Below, one piece after another: positions 1 to 8,803 of a stretch of 64,000 bases of DNA (its first letter is position 1; every line of letters starts with the position of its first letter). This stretch comes from Desulfonatronum sp. SC1 (GTDB taxonomy: Bacteria; Desulfobacterota; Desulfovibrionia; Desulfovibrionales; Desulfonatronaceae). The stretch covers positions 22,634 through 86,633 of the forward strand of contig NZ_PZKN01000020.1 in the NCBI RefSeq assembly GCF_003046795.1, given 5' to 3'. The notes under the pieces were generated by a model that was not told the DNA's origin, made no database searches, and saw nothing but the letters and a program-made list of their open reading frames with translations. The position numbers were made by a program, and so were the translations under genes.

Positions 1-572
1 AAAGCCTCCGGCGGGAGATACACGGCCCGCGCGGCCTCGCTGGATGCTTGAAAACGGCGCACTTCCCGCAACAACCCGGGCTGCGGCTCAGGGACCTTGT
101 AAAGATACACCCCCATCTGCTCGGGGTCCTTGAGTCCCTGATCCACGAACAAGCAGACGAAAAACAAGGCCTTGTCCTGGCGGCGCAGGGCGCCGAAGCC
201 GTTGCGAGTGACATAAAACAACGTCTTCGCCCCCCCGGCGAAAAAGGCGAGGGAAGCGCCCTCCCAAAGCGTGGTATACGGCGCCATGCCCGCGAAATCC
301 CTTTCCAGCAGGCGCAGCATGGCCTCCTCCCGCCGGACCTCCTCGGTGTCCGAGCCCTGCCGTTCCCAGACGCGCACGCCCAGGGCAAAAGACGCATAGA
401 TCACCACAACGACCATGGCCGTGATGGTCAAGGCAATGATCAGTTCCAACAGGGTGAAGCCGTGACAAGGGGACGGGGCGGTTGATGGTTGTTGGCTGAT
501 GGCTGATGGTTTGGCGGGCATGTGTCGTGCAATGCAGTCAGGCGGGTTTAATGGCGTATGTTTCATGTCCAT
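1..572 (-). CDS. type II secretion minor pseudopilin, GspJ-like (partial, runs off left edge)
   Basis: The frame is open from the left window edge to an ATG at 572. That start has a strong ribosome site (GGGAGGGG about 10 nt upstream) overlapping the end of the preceding pseudopilin gene. The deduced protein has a roughly 36-residue polar leader, then the prepilin peptidase site and hydrophobic helix GFTLLELIIALTITAMVVVV, then a polar region. The residues after the helix (IYASFALGVRVWERQG) fit GspJ-class minor pseudopilins, which form the tip of the T2SS pseudopilus in the inner membrane and periplasm. A second ATG at 521 would shorten the leader to 19 residues. The GspJ assignment rests on the helix and on position after a GspI-like gene. 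The C-terminus is outside the window. Confidence 0.75.
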   Translation of the reverse strand, partial: MDMKHTPLNPPDCIARHMPAKPSAISQQPSTAPSPCHGFTLLELIIALTITAMVVVVIYASFALGVRVWERQGSDTEEVRREEAMLRLLERDFAGMAPYTTLWEGASLAFFAGGAKTLFYVTRNGFGALRRQDKALFFVCLFVDQGLKDPEQMGVYLYKVPEPQPGLLREVRRFQASSEAARAVYLPPEA

Positions 573-600
573 CGTGGTCACACCCCTCCCTGCCGGGAGG

Positions 601-1092
601 CTACGCGCCGTCTGCCGGCGGGGAGGCAGAAATGTGGACGGAACGGAAACGGTCGTCGAAAAAGTCAGGTGCGTGGGCGATATGGCGCTGGATGGTCCTG
701 CCTGGATCGCCCTTTCGGCCGTAATGAAACACGTAAAGGTACAGCTCCTGGGGCAGCCGCAGGGCGAGCTCGTCCTCCTCGATCGTGGGGCTTGCGATGT
801 CCACGGGATGAATTTCCAAACGCCAAGTCAGGCCGTGAGCTTCACCTTCCCAAGGGAAATCCGGGTCGCGCACGTCCAGCCGTTGCAGTTCCTCGAAGGC
901 CCGGTCCGCCAGGATCAGTTCCTGAACCAGATCCCGTCCCTTGCGCTCCAGGTTCATGCTCCCGGAAAGCAGTTGAAAGAACACCGTGACCGTGAGCGAG
1001 GTGATAATCACCGCCACCAGGGTCTCCATGAGGGTGAACCCGGCTGGGCATTGGCGGCACAGAGGACCACGGAAGTCATTCACTCTGGGCAA
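601..1092 (-). CDS. type II secretion minor pseudopilin, GspI-like
   Basis: The protein (about 163 aa) carries a prepilin cleavage/methylation motif, GFTLMETLVAVIITSLTV, near its start, followed by a single transmembrane helix and an acidic soluble domain (PTIEEDELALRLPQELYLYVF). This is the arrangement of minor pseudopilins GspI/PulI, which are processed by prepilin peptidase and assembled with GspJ and GspK. The start is uncertain. A TTG at 1092 sits 10 nt after GGAGGAG, a GTG lies at 1083 and an ATG at 1158; I chose 1092 because of the ribosome site. It lies 28 nt upstream of the GspJ-like gene, so the two are surely one transcript. No GspG, GspH or GspK gene is visible in the window. Confidence 0.75.
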   Translation of the reverse strand: MPRVNDFRGPLCRQCPAGFTLMETLVAVIITSLTVTVFFQLLSGSMNLERKGRDLVQELILADRAFEELQRLDVRDPDFPWEGEAHGLTWRLEIHPVDIASPTIEEDELALRLPQELYLYVFHYGRKGDPGRTIQRHIAHAPDFFDDRFRSVHISASPPADGA

Positions 1093-1203
1093 CGATTCCC
1101 CACTCCTCCAGCAAAAGCAAAAAAACCCCAGGTGATAGAGCGCGTTGCCACTGGGCATAAAGTGTCAAGGAGGCATTTTTCGCTTCTTCTCTCGCTCTGA
1201 ATA

Positions 1204-2154
1204 TCATTCCTCGTCTAAAAGGAGCATCATCACGCCGGGCAGACTTTTTATCCGGTAGACACCCGTCACGGACGTCATCTGACCATTGACGATCTGCACG
1301 AGCACCTCGGCCGGCGTGGTCCAGCCTTGAACGTCCTTGAATTCCACTGCATATGTCCCGACAAGAATGTCGTTTTCCTTGACGCCGCTTTCCCGCCATG
1401 TCTCTGTACCGACGCGCCGCCATTGGGCTCCCATGTTCCGTGCGCCACCTGGTTCGGCGGAAACCAGCAGAGACCCGGCTTGACAGGAAGGAATCCTCTG
1501 GATGGCTCGACTGAATACGTTCGCGATGATCTGCATGCCCGCCTCGTTGGGATGCAATCCGTTCGGAAAATACCGGCTGTCCCAGTTGAAGGCCTGATCA
1601 AGATCCGCCAGCAGAATCCCTTCTTGGCGGACAATGTCCCGAATCATTCTGTTTAGCTCCATGACAGACTCGGCCTTCCAGTCCCGCGGCGCAAAAATGG
1701 GGGTCAACGTCGCCAGGACGGGGAAGGAATTGTTGTTCTTGGCAAGGATGACCATTATTCTGAGATTGTTCGCAATGTCGCTGACGGAACGCTCACCGAT
1801 ATCGTTGACCCCATACAATATCGTGACCACCCTCGGCTTGTGCCACACCAAGTAGGTGGGCAGATAGTACACGCCGTAGGTGCTCCTGCTACCGCTTTGG
1901 GCTTGGTTCACCACCTGCATCCCGGTCAAGGCCTGTAAAAGAAAAGGGTACCTGTATTGCATCGAAACGCTTTCGCCGGAAGTGATGCTGTCGCCTATGG
2001 ACAGAATGGTATTCGGATCATTGTCCGCGCAGTAGTCTTTTTGCCACTGCGTAAAAGGAACAACGCCAACCCCTGCGTCCTTTGGGTTGACCTGTGCATA
2101 CCCATTTGCGCCACAACATAGAAAAAAAATAAAAATCCACGCGATATGCTTCAT
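1204..2154 (-). CDS. exported SGNH/GDSL hydrolase-like protein with PEGA-like domain and SLPGVMMLLLDEE C-terminus
   Basis: The protein (316 aa) begins with a signal peptide (MKHIAWIFIFFLCCGANGYA). An SGNH esterase domain follows: GDSI block with nucleophile Ser56, GVND block, and the GLHPN block with catalytic His201 (Asn replaces the usual Asp before GLH). Such enzymes hydrolyse ester groups on polysaccharides or lipids, and the substrate is unknown here. After the hydrolase comes a roughly 65-residue module with the pattern WRRVGTETWRESG...GTYAVEF...GW, resembling PEGA domains. The protein then stops abruptly with SLPGVMMLLLDEE. The same module and end occur in the delta-60 protein encoded from 3530, and the end alone in the M64 peptidase encoded from 10126. 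Start chosen at the ATG opening the signal peptide; an upstream in-frame start at 2193 only adds residues before it. Confidence 0.8.
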   Translation of the reverse strand: MKHIAWIFIFFLCCGANGYAQVNPKDAGVGVVPFTQWQKDYCADNDPNTILSIGDSITSGESVSMQYRYPFLLQALTGMQVVNQAQSGSRSTYGVYYLPTYLVWHKPRVVTILYGVNDIGERSVSDIANNLRIMVILAKNNNSFPVLATLTPIFAPRDWKAESVMELNRMIRDIVRQEGILLADLDQAFNWDSRYFPNGLHPNEAGMQIIANVFSRAIQRIPSCQAGSLLVSAEPGGARNMGAQWRRVGTETWRESGVKENDILVGTYAVEFKDVQGWTTPAEVLVQIVNGQMTSVTGVYRIKSLPGVMMLLLDEE

Positions 2155-2489
2155 AATACACAATCCTGTTGTTTTGAAAAAAGTCTGGACCATGCCTTCC
2201 CACCTCTACCATGGGGTGAAGTGGCCCCCTTTGTCCAGACAAAAATGAGACGCGTTTAAGATGGAGCCTGGACTCATTCACAGATGGACGGAACTGTCCT
2301 GGGTTAACATTTCCCCCCCTGCCCCGCGGCATTGCGCACGACTGGAAAAGCATGCCTTGAGAATGATCGGTGTCAGCACCTGACTTTGACGGCCCCCTGG
2401 GCTTTGGGAGCAGTCGTTCCGGCTGCTCCCTTGATTAATTGCCCTTTGAGGCGGACACAGGGTAAGCTTGGCAATTTTGCTGATGATAT
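2155..2489. other. intergenic, no gene seen
   Basis: This stretch lies between the start of the SGNH gene and the end of cysC, both on the minus strand. It contains an 8-bp hairpin (arms 2406-2413 and 2423-2430) without a following T-run on either strand. I see no convincing reading frame. It probably holds the promoter of the SGNH gene. Confidence 0.5.
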
Positions 2490-3095
2490 TCACGATTGCC
2501 GCTCTTGTAGCTTATTCAAAACGAAATCCACGGCGGCCTCCACACATTCTTCCAGGCTGTTCCTGTCGCTGGCCAGTACCAAGTCCGGATTCTCCGGCTC
2601 TTCGTAAGGAGCAGACACCCCTGTGTAGTTCTTGATTTTGCCCTGTCTGGCCAGTTCATACAAACCCTTGACGTCGCGCTGCTCGCAGACTTCAAGAGGG
2701 CATTTGACGTAAACTTCATAAAACCGGCCGCAGTCGATGAGTTGTTTGCAACGTTCCCGGTCTGCACGCAGGGGCGAGATGAACGCGGTCAGGCAGACCA
2801 GTCCGGCATCCAGAAAGAGCTTGACCATCTCGGAGATGCGGCGAAGATTTTCAGCCCGGCCCTCGGGCGAAAAGCTCAAATCACTACACAAGCCTTGGCG
2901 GACATTGTCTCCGTCAAACACATAGGTCAGCCGTCCCATGGCATGCAGCCGTTCTTCAACTGCATGGGCAATGGTAGACTTGCCGGAACCGGACAAGCCC
3001 GTGAACCACAGGACCATGCTTTTCTGCTGGAGCAGCCGCTGCCTGCTCTCGCGGGTGACGTTTCCCCTGTAAGGAACGGTGTTGGGACAAGGCAT
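2490..3095 (-). CDS. cysC: adenylylsulfate (APS) kinase
   Basis: APS kinase phosphorylates adenosine 5'-phosphosulfate to PAPS in the cytoplasm, for sulfate assimilation or sulfation of polymers. The 201-aa protein shows the family's P-loop (GLSGSGKST, about residue 35), the FDGDNVR motif, the LCSDLSFS motif and the CPLEVCEQRDVKGLY region, and it has the normal single-domain length. ATG at 3095 was chosen because AGGAG lies 11 nt upstream. It is a stand-alone gene with no sulfate adenylyltransferase beside it. In a sulfate reducer the dissimilatory pathway does not need PAPS, so a role in sulfating surface polysaccharide is possible but only inferred. Confidence 0.93.
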   Translation of the reverse strand: MPCPNTVPYRGNVTRESRQRLLQQKSMVLWFTGLSGSGKSTIAHAVEERLHAMGRLTYVFDGDNVRQGLCSDLSFSPEGRAENLRRISEMVKLFLDAGLVCLTAFISPLRADRERCKQLIDCGRFYEVYVKCPLEVCEQRDVKGLYELARQGKIKNYTGVSAPYEEPENPDLVLASDRNSLEECVEAAVDFVLNKLQERQS

Positions 3096-3529
3096 AATAC
3101 TTTGTTCTCCTTTCAACAACTATCAGCTGACAGGGCAAGGGCAAAAGGACACTATTTACCCATTATGCGCCTGACGTGTTTTGGGTAGTGGCTGGGTCTC
3201 TGAGACCAGCAACCAATTCCACAGACCAAATTTCGCTTCGGGACAAATTCCTTTTTTAAAATCGCGTTGTCAATCTCCGGAATCATTTTTTTCTCACGCC
3301 CGCTCTCGCTTGTCGCTAGAATCGCAAGAGTGCTTGTCTCAGCTCATCCGTGTGAAGCTGTCAGCACATGCTATATCCAGACACCCCCCTGAATAGGGGG
3401 GGTTGACATATTATTTTTGAATGTGTTGCACTTGGAATAAGATAACAAAATATCCAAAATATGCTTTTCTTTTGACAAGGACGTTGCCAGGAGGCCAATC
3501 TTTTGACCAGGAGAAACAGGGAGTGCTGC
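3096..3529. promoter_or_regulatory. divergent intergenic region between cysC and the delta-60 gene
   Basis: This A+T-rich region separates two divergent genes. A short hairpin (C6 at 3384-3389, G7 at 3396-3402) is followed immediately by TTGACA at 3403-3408, a good -35 match facing right. A plausible -10 (TAAGAT, 3438-3443) is too far away for standard spacing, so the exact promoter is not settled. No gene is visible here. Confidence 0.4.
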
Positions 3530-6500
3530 ATGAATAAGTCTGGTAAAATATTGCATGGAGGCGGGCTGGTCTGGAAGATGATCCTGGCCTGCACGATTTT
3601 ATTCCTTGCTTTGTCCGGGCCGCTCCAGGCCCACTCTCCCAGTGACGGATTTGATGCTTTTGTATCAGGATCAACGCAATATACAAGAATTAACTCTGTG
3701 GTTCTGCAGCCTGATGGAAAGATAGTGATCGCTGGAAACTTTACTGAAGTTGATGGACAGAACAGGAGTCACATAGCGCGTCTGCATCCTGATGGCAGCT
3801 TAGATGAAGACTTTGTGCCAGGAGATATTGATGATATTATCTATGGTCTGGCGCTGCAGTCTGATGGAAAGATAGTGATAGCTGGAGACTTTACTGAAGT
3901 TGATGGGCAGGACAGGAGTCACATAGCACGTCTGCATCCTGATGGCAGCCTGGATGAAGGCTTTGTGCCGGTCGTTATTAATGATTCTATCTATGGTCTG
4001 GCGCTGCAGTCTGATGGAAAGATTGTGATCGCTGGAGGCTTTACTGAAGTTGATGGGCAGGACAAGACAAAAATAGCACGTCTGCATCCTGATGGCAGCC
4101 TGGATGAAGACTTTGTGCCAGCACATATTAATAATATTATCTATGGTCTGGCGCTGCAGCCTGATGGAAAGATAGTGATTGTTGGAGTTTTTTCTGAAGT
4201 TGATGGTCAGGACAGGACAAGAATAGCACGTCTGCATCCTGATGGCAGTCTGGACCAGGGTTTTATCCCTGACCCCGGAAGCCCGACCGCAGTTTTCAAT
4301 GCTTATGCTGTAGTTTTGCAACCTGACGGTAAAATTGTCATTTCTTACAGGCGCAGTGCTTTTCCTAACCCTAACGAACACCATGTTGTCAGATTGAATC
4401 CTGACGGAAGCCTGGATGAGAACTTTGCTGCCAGTATTTATTCGGTTTCAAGTGATCATCTTCGACTCACTGGACTGGCCCTGCAGCCTGATGGCAGGAT
4501 CTTTGTTGCGGGAAGAGGCATCAGAGTGGGTAATGATGAGCCACGAGCCATGGTTCGATTAAATCCGGACGGCAGCATTGATGATCAATTCATAAGTCCG
4601 GATTTCCATTTTTCTGGTGCAATGAGAATTCATGACCTTGCAGTTCAGCCGGACGGAAAACTTGTTGTTGTGGGCAGATTTAGAGAGGTTGATGGCTACA
4701 ATCCAAACCCTGAACTTGACCCCCAGTGGCTTCCTTCAAACAACATTGTCCGCCTGTATCCTGACGGTGGACAGGAACTGGACATGCTGGCAGCGGTGCA
4801 AGATTCCTTGTCAGGGTGGCTTCGGATAAATGCCCTTGCACTTCAGCCTGACAGCAGCGTTCTTTTGGGTGGGGATTTTGATGTGTTTTACTATGTTGAT
4901 GAGGGCTATGGGAGTGGTGTGCAAAGAAGAAGGGCTGCCGGGCTGAAGCCGAATGGATTCCTGGATGACGCATTTGATCCAGGTTCGAACCAGAGCATAT
5001 TTGCCTACGCAGTCCAGCCTGATAACGGGATTATAGTAGGGAAACAAGATTCCATCTCCAGGTGGAAACCTGACGGCACCAATGATTCGGGATTCATGGA
5101 CTGGGACACCAACGGTGCTGTCCGGGCTCTCGCTGTCCAGCCGGACGGCAAGATTCTGGTGGCCGGCGTCTTCACCGAAATAACCGCTCCCAATAGTGAG
5201 AGGTTCCCGCGCAACCGGCTCATCCGACTGGATGAAAACGGATTTCTGGACAACCATTTCCAATTTACAGGCAGCAATGGACCCAACCTCAGTGTCTTTT
5301 CCCTGGCCCTGCAGCCGGACGGAAAAGTCATTGTGGCAGGCAATTTTACTACATTCAATGGAAATCCAAACTATAAATATATTGTCCGGCTTAATCCGGA
5401 CAAGACAGTGGATACAGACTTCAACCCGCCAGACTTGAACGATGGCGTGTATGCACTGGCCCTGCAGCCGGACGGCAAGATTGTCATTGGAGGGGCTTTT
5501 ACTACAGTTGCCCCATTTACAAGCCAGCGGCGCATCGCCCGGCTCAATCCGGATGGCAGCCTTGATTCAGGATTCATGACCGGAATTGTTTCAACCCCCG
5601 GCATGAATGCCGATGTCAGGACCCTGGCCCTGCAGACTGACGGCAAAATCTGGGCAGGTGGTAACTTTACCAGCATAAGCGTTGGTACGGGCTCACAAAC
5701 AACTAACAGGATCGTCCGTTTGCATCCCAGTGGCAGCCTAGACAAGGCCTTTCCCGCTGGTGCCGATGGTGTGCATGGGACCGGGGGGCCAGAGGGAGCC
5801 AATGTAAATGCTCTGGCTTTGCAGGCGGATGGAAAGGTGCTGGTAGGAGGCCATTTCACACAACTGCAAAACGAGGAACGCAGTTGCATTGGCAGGATGA
5901 TTCAATCCACCGCAACGGAGGCTGCATTTCAGGAACTGTCAGTGAACAGCTCCGGAACTGTTGTTTCCTGGGATCGCAGCGGTCCTGCTCCTGAGTTCCA
6001 CAGGGTCAGCTTTGAGCAGTCCGTTGACGGCCAGAATTATACCGCACTTGGACCAGGCTTTTACAATCTGGATCAGGGCAGCTGGCAACTGGACGGACTT
6101 AGTCTGAACCTGGGAGAAGGTGTCTGGGTCCGGGCCAGGGGGCATTTCTCCACTGGCAGATACAACGGATCTGGATCCATGCTGGAGTCTGTGCGGTATT
6201 TTTCCGGACAGGGAAACCTGCAGGTGAACATTGTTCCGGCCCAGGCCAAGTGGCGCAGGGCAGGTACGACTGATTGGAGAAGCAGCGGAGCTATAGAGTA
6301 TAATGTGCCCTTGGGCACACATACAGTTCAGTTCAGCAGGGTTGCCGGGTGGAACAGCAAAACAAACGAGATCTTCAATATCACCTCCGGTGAAAACATT
6401 GAACACGTCAACTATACCCAGAATACCAGCCAGCACAGGGTTTCGGTTGCTGCTCCAGGACAAGGCGGCACTGTAAGCGGAGGCGGAACATTTGTGCACA

Positions 6501-6694
6501 ATGCATGGGTCACCCTGACTGCCTCGCCTGATCCGGGTTTTGTCTTCAGCCACTGGACTGATGGCGGCCAGGTCGTGGAAGGCGCCGGGGCCACATACAG
6601 TTTTTACCTGACGTCCAATCGCAACCTGACAGCCCATTTTCGCAAGATCATAAGTTTGCCCGGAGTTATGATGCTGCTTCTGGATGATGAATGA
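3530..6694 (+). CDS. exported delta-60 repeat protein with PEGA-like and InlB-type B-repeat domains and SLPGVMMLLLDDE C-terminus
   Basis: The 1,054-aa protein has a signal peptide (hydrophobic core ILACTILFLALSG). Many tandem units follow, of the form LALQPDGKIVIAG...RLHPDGSLDEDF, the delta-60 repeat (DUF5122) thought to build beta-propellers. Units 1-4 are almost identical at DNA level with a 150-bp period; later ones are divergent. After the repeats come a PEGA-like module (WRRAGTTDWRSSGAIEY...GTHTVQF...GW), an InlB-type B-repeat (HRVSVAAPGQGGTVSGGG ... GFVFSHWTDGG), and the terminal SLPGVMMLLLDDE. The module and end are shared with the SGNH protein at 1204-2154. ATG 3530 is preferred over an upstream TTG at 3503 because AGGGAG precedes it. 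The protein is probably at the cell surface or secreted; its ligand is unknown. Confidence 0.85.
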   Translation: MNKSGKILHGGGLVWKMILACTILFLALSGPLQAHSPSDGFDAFVSGSTQYTRINSVVLQPDGKIVIAGNFTEVDGQNRSHIARLHPDGSLDEDFVPGDIDDIIYGLALQSDGKIVIAGDFTEVDGQDRSHIARLHPDGSLDEGFVPVVINDSIYGLALQSDGKIVIAGGFTEVDGQDKTKIARLHPDGSLDEDFVPAHINNIIYGLALQPDGKIVIVGVFSEVDGQDRTRIARLHPDGSLDQGFIPDPGSPTAVFNAYAVVLQPDGKIVISYRRSAFPNPNEHHVVRLNPDGSLDENFAASIYSVSSDHLRLTGLALQPDGRIFVAGRGIRVGNDEPRAMVRLNPDGSIDDQFISPDFHFSGAMRIHDLAVQPDGKLVVVGRFREVDGYNPNPELDPQWLPSNNIVRLYPDGGQELDMLAAVQDSLSGWLRINALALQPDSSVLLGGDFDVFYYVDEGYGSGVQRRRAAGLKPNGFLDDAFDPGSNQSIFAYAVQPDNGIIVGKQDSISRWKPDGTNDSGFMDWDTNGAVRALAVQPDGKILVAGVFTEITAPNSERFPRNRLIRLDENGFLDNHFQFTGSNGPNLSVFSLALQPDGKVIVAGNFTTFNGNPNYKYIVRLNPDKTVDTDFNPPDLNDGVYALALQPDGKIVIGGAFTTVAPFTSQRRIARLNPDGSLDSGFMTGIVSTPGMNADVRTLALQTDGKIWAGGNFTSISVGTGSQTTNRIVRLHPSGSLDKAFPAGADGVHGTGGPEGANVNALALQADGKVLVGGHFTQLQNEERSCIGRMIQSTATEAAFQELSVNSSGTVVSWDRSGPAPEFHRVSFEQSVDGQNYTALGPGFYNLDQGSWQLDGLSLNLGEGVWVRARGHFSTGRYNGSGSMLESVRYFSGQGNLQVNIVPAQAKWRRAGTTDWRSSGAIEYNVPLGTHTVQFSRVAGWNSKTNEIFNITSGENIEHVNYTQNTSQHRVSVAAPGQGGTVSGGGTFVHNAWVTLTASPDPGFVFSHWTDGGQVVEGAGATYSFYLTSNRNLTAHFRKIISLPGVMMLLLDDE
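3711..4310 (+). repeat. four near-identical 150-bp tandem repeats
   Basis: CTGATGGAAAGAT recurs at 3711, 3861, 4011 and 4161, marking a 150-bp (50-codon) unit repeated four times with few changes. It encodes the first delta-60 units of the protein starting at 3530. The high DNA identity compared with the later, diverged units indicates recent expansion. Confidence 0.85.
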
Positions 6695-6826
6695 TGGTGA
6701 TTGATTGTGCTGCCATGTTACAGGAAAGCAAAAGATTTTAACGGTGTTGGGACGGGTTAATGGATATAAAAATATGCCTGGTCAACATTCCTGGCATGTA
6801 ATATTCTTAAACAGGAGTAAAAACAG

Positions 6827-8368
6827 ATGAATAGCAAACTTGTTGTATATCTGACGGTGTTGGTGGCTGTCCTGTTTGTATGGATACTGGAGCTGCCGGC
6901 TGGAGATGTCAAGGCAATGGAAAGACAGGTCAGCAATGATCTGCGCAGGGCTGAAGGTCTGTTCTTTTCCGGAAAGTTTGAAGATACTGACAGCATGCTG
7001 GGCAGTATCGAAGAAATGATCAACAAAATTAAACAGCAAGATCCGGACAATGTACCTGTCAGATCCCTGGAGCAAAGGCTGAACAGGCAACGCGCTGATC
7101 TGAGCCGAAGGTGGTCCGGGCCGGAGACAGAAAAGAAGAGCGTTGAAGCTGAGGTTCAGGCAAGTCCTCCCAGCAGTATTGACCGGCCGGCTGATCTTCC
7201 CCGGAACACCCGCCAGGCGGTTCGTGACCTTGACCGGGCCATCGGTTCCATTGAAACCTCTGATAAAGACAGGTTGAGCAGGCTCAAGCAGGGCCACAAC
7301 CTGGATCGTTTAGATACCATCCTGGCAGATATTCAGAGCAAGCTGGATAATCTTCCGGTACTGTTTGAACAGGTGCAGGCTGCAGCAGATGGTGATGGGG
7401 CCTCAGATCATCCTGATATCGGGGAACGCAGAGAAAAGATCAAAAGTGTTGTGCAGTGGGCCGGACAGGAAATGTCTGAGGTCAGGTCACAGGCTGAGCA
7501 GCGCCTGGCCGGAACAAAGAGTGCTGAACAGGACGCAGATGCGTTGCGGACCATCTATCAGGAGTATGATGCACAGTATTTTTCTCCCGTAAACAATCTC
7601 AGTTATGAACACGCAGTGGAAAAGATAATTGAGGCATTCAACCTTTTTGAAAAGTATTCCGCGGATAAGGGTCGGATTGAAAAGATGCTCGTCGATTTTG
7701 AGAGCAAGTACGGTGACACCCGCCAGCAAGTTGACCAGTCCACAGGTGACATGGCTCATGGCCGGGCCTGGGAAAATCTGAAAAGGGCCATGGACTCCAT
7801 GGATCAGGTTCCTGCAAGACTGGCCCAGGGGCTGAAGTCCGCCATTGACCTGGAGCTGGAAATGCTGCCCAGAAGGCATGATTTTTATCGTCTGGAAAGA
7901 CATGAAGAAATAGGAAAGCTTGTTTCCTACCAGAAAAAATATGCTCCTCAAGAACCCGGCATGGGAGACATTGATGCTGTGCTGGCAAGTGATCTGAAAC
8001 AATTTGAGCAGGCCATTGATCGTCGTGAGTGGCCTGCATGCCAGGGCAATATATCCGATCGTCAGGGCGCCCTTGATTATTTCAAACAAACCTGGGGGCA
8101 GAATCCGGATCATAATTACCAGGTGCTGGGAACTGTTATTACCGGAGAGTGGTCAGTCCAGGAACGGGATCTGACCGGAAGGCCTGTCATGTATGGACTG
8201 CCAGTGCTATTGGCGGTTCAAAAGCCTGAGGACCGGGCAAAAGGCCTGGCCAGGGTTTTTATCCTGACGGTCAGGACTCCGGAAAGTGCCAGTCCTGAAA
8301 TGAAGCCCCCCTTTACCTCGGATACGGTTGGGGACAGCTATTTTGTACGGGCCAAAAAAATCAAGTAG
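6827..8368 (+). CDS. exported or membrane-anchored coiled-coil protein of unknown function
   Basis: The 513-aa protein begins with an uncleaved or cleaved signal segment (LVVYLTVLVAVLFVWILELPAG). Long heptad-like, Glu/Gln/Lys-rich helices follow (KFEDTDSMLGSIEEMINKIKQQ and similar throughout), then a short beta-type C-terminal region (YQVLGTVITGEWSVQERD ... VRAKKIK). I recognise no family. CAGGAG precedes ATG 6827. It follows the delta-60 gene by 132 bp in the same direction and may be co-transcribed. Unlike its neighbours it lacks the S-L-P-G-V-M-M-L-L-L-D terminal motif, so if it belongs to the same system it would be a partner rather than a cargo. Confidence 0.7.
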   Translation: MNSKLVVYLTVLVAVLFVWILELPAGDVKAMERQVSNDLRRAEGLFFSGKFEDTDSMLGSIEEMINKIKQQDPDNVPVRSLEQRLNRQRADLSRRWSGPETEKKSVEAEVQASPPSSIDRPADLPRNTRQAVRDLDRAIGSIETSDKDRLSRLKQGHNLDRLDTILADIQSKLDNLPVLFEQVQAAADGDGASDHPDIGERREKIKSVVQWAGQEMSEVRSQAEQRLAGTKSAEQDADALRTIYQEYDAQYFSPVNNLSYEHAVEKIIEAFNLFEKYSADKGRIEKMLVDFESKYGDTRQQVDQSTGDMAHGRAWENLKRAMDSMDQVPARLAQGLKSAIDLELEMLPRRHDFYRLERHEEIGKLVSYQKKYAPQEPGMGDIDAVLASDLKQFEQAIDRREWPACQGNISDRQGALDYFKQTWGQNPDHNYQVLGTVITGEWSVQERDLTGRPVMYGLPVLLAVQKPEDRAKGLARVFILTVRTPESASPEMKPPFTSDTVGDSYFVRAKKIK

Positions 8369-8803
8369 TAGTTTACTTTTCTGGTTTGTTGAGGAGCATG
8401 CTTTGCAGCTTTGTTGATACGTCAGACCGCGGATCAGCGCGATGCTGACCTGCGGTCTACGACTTGCCGTGTTTAATTAGGTAAACGCAGGTAGTTTCCA
8501 CATATTTCCGCGGAATGGGCATAAGAAAATGGCCGCTTCGACGGGTTTTGGCTCATTGTTCAAAGCTTGTTGCGTGGAAGTGAGAGACCTGGACTTCATA
8601 GCCGCCCTGAAGCGTATACTTGAGCTTGCAGTATACAAGCTGCGCAGCGCAGGACAATACACAGAGCAGATATACTTCGCCATGATAACCGCAGTATTCG
8701 GGACAGCTATCGCTGTTCTTCGGCTTGAACCAGAAATTATATCAAAGATTGTAGATGGTTGATTGAAAGACAGCAACCCCGAAAGTTGAGTTGTCTAACT
8801 TTT
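8369..8803. other. intergenic, no supported gene; one hairpin
   Basis: Between convergent genes. A hairpin has arms 8424-8438 and 8444-8458 (13 of 15 positions pair), without a T-run. A 77-codon frame at 8529-8762 (+) has no ribosome site and no recognisable features; it may be a decayed gene or chance. Confidence 0.45.

Noticed and set aside
3800..4384. 194-codon frame on the minus strand with a repeated peptide
   Set aside because: It is the antisense shadow of the delta-60 tandem repeats and has no start signal.
8529..8762. 77-codon plus-strand frame between convergent genes
   Set aside because: No ribosome site, no recognisable domain, and an equally long frame exists on the other strand.
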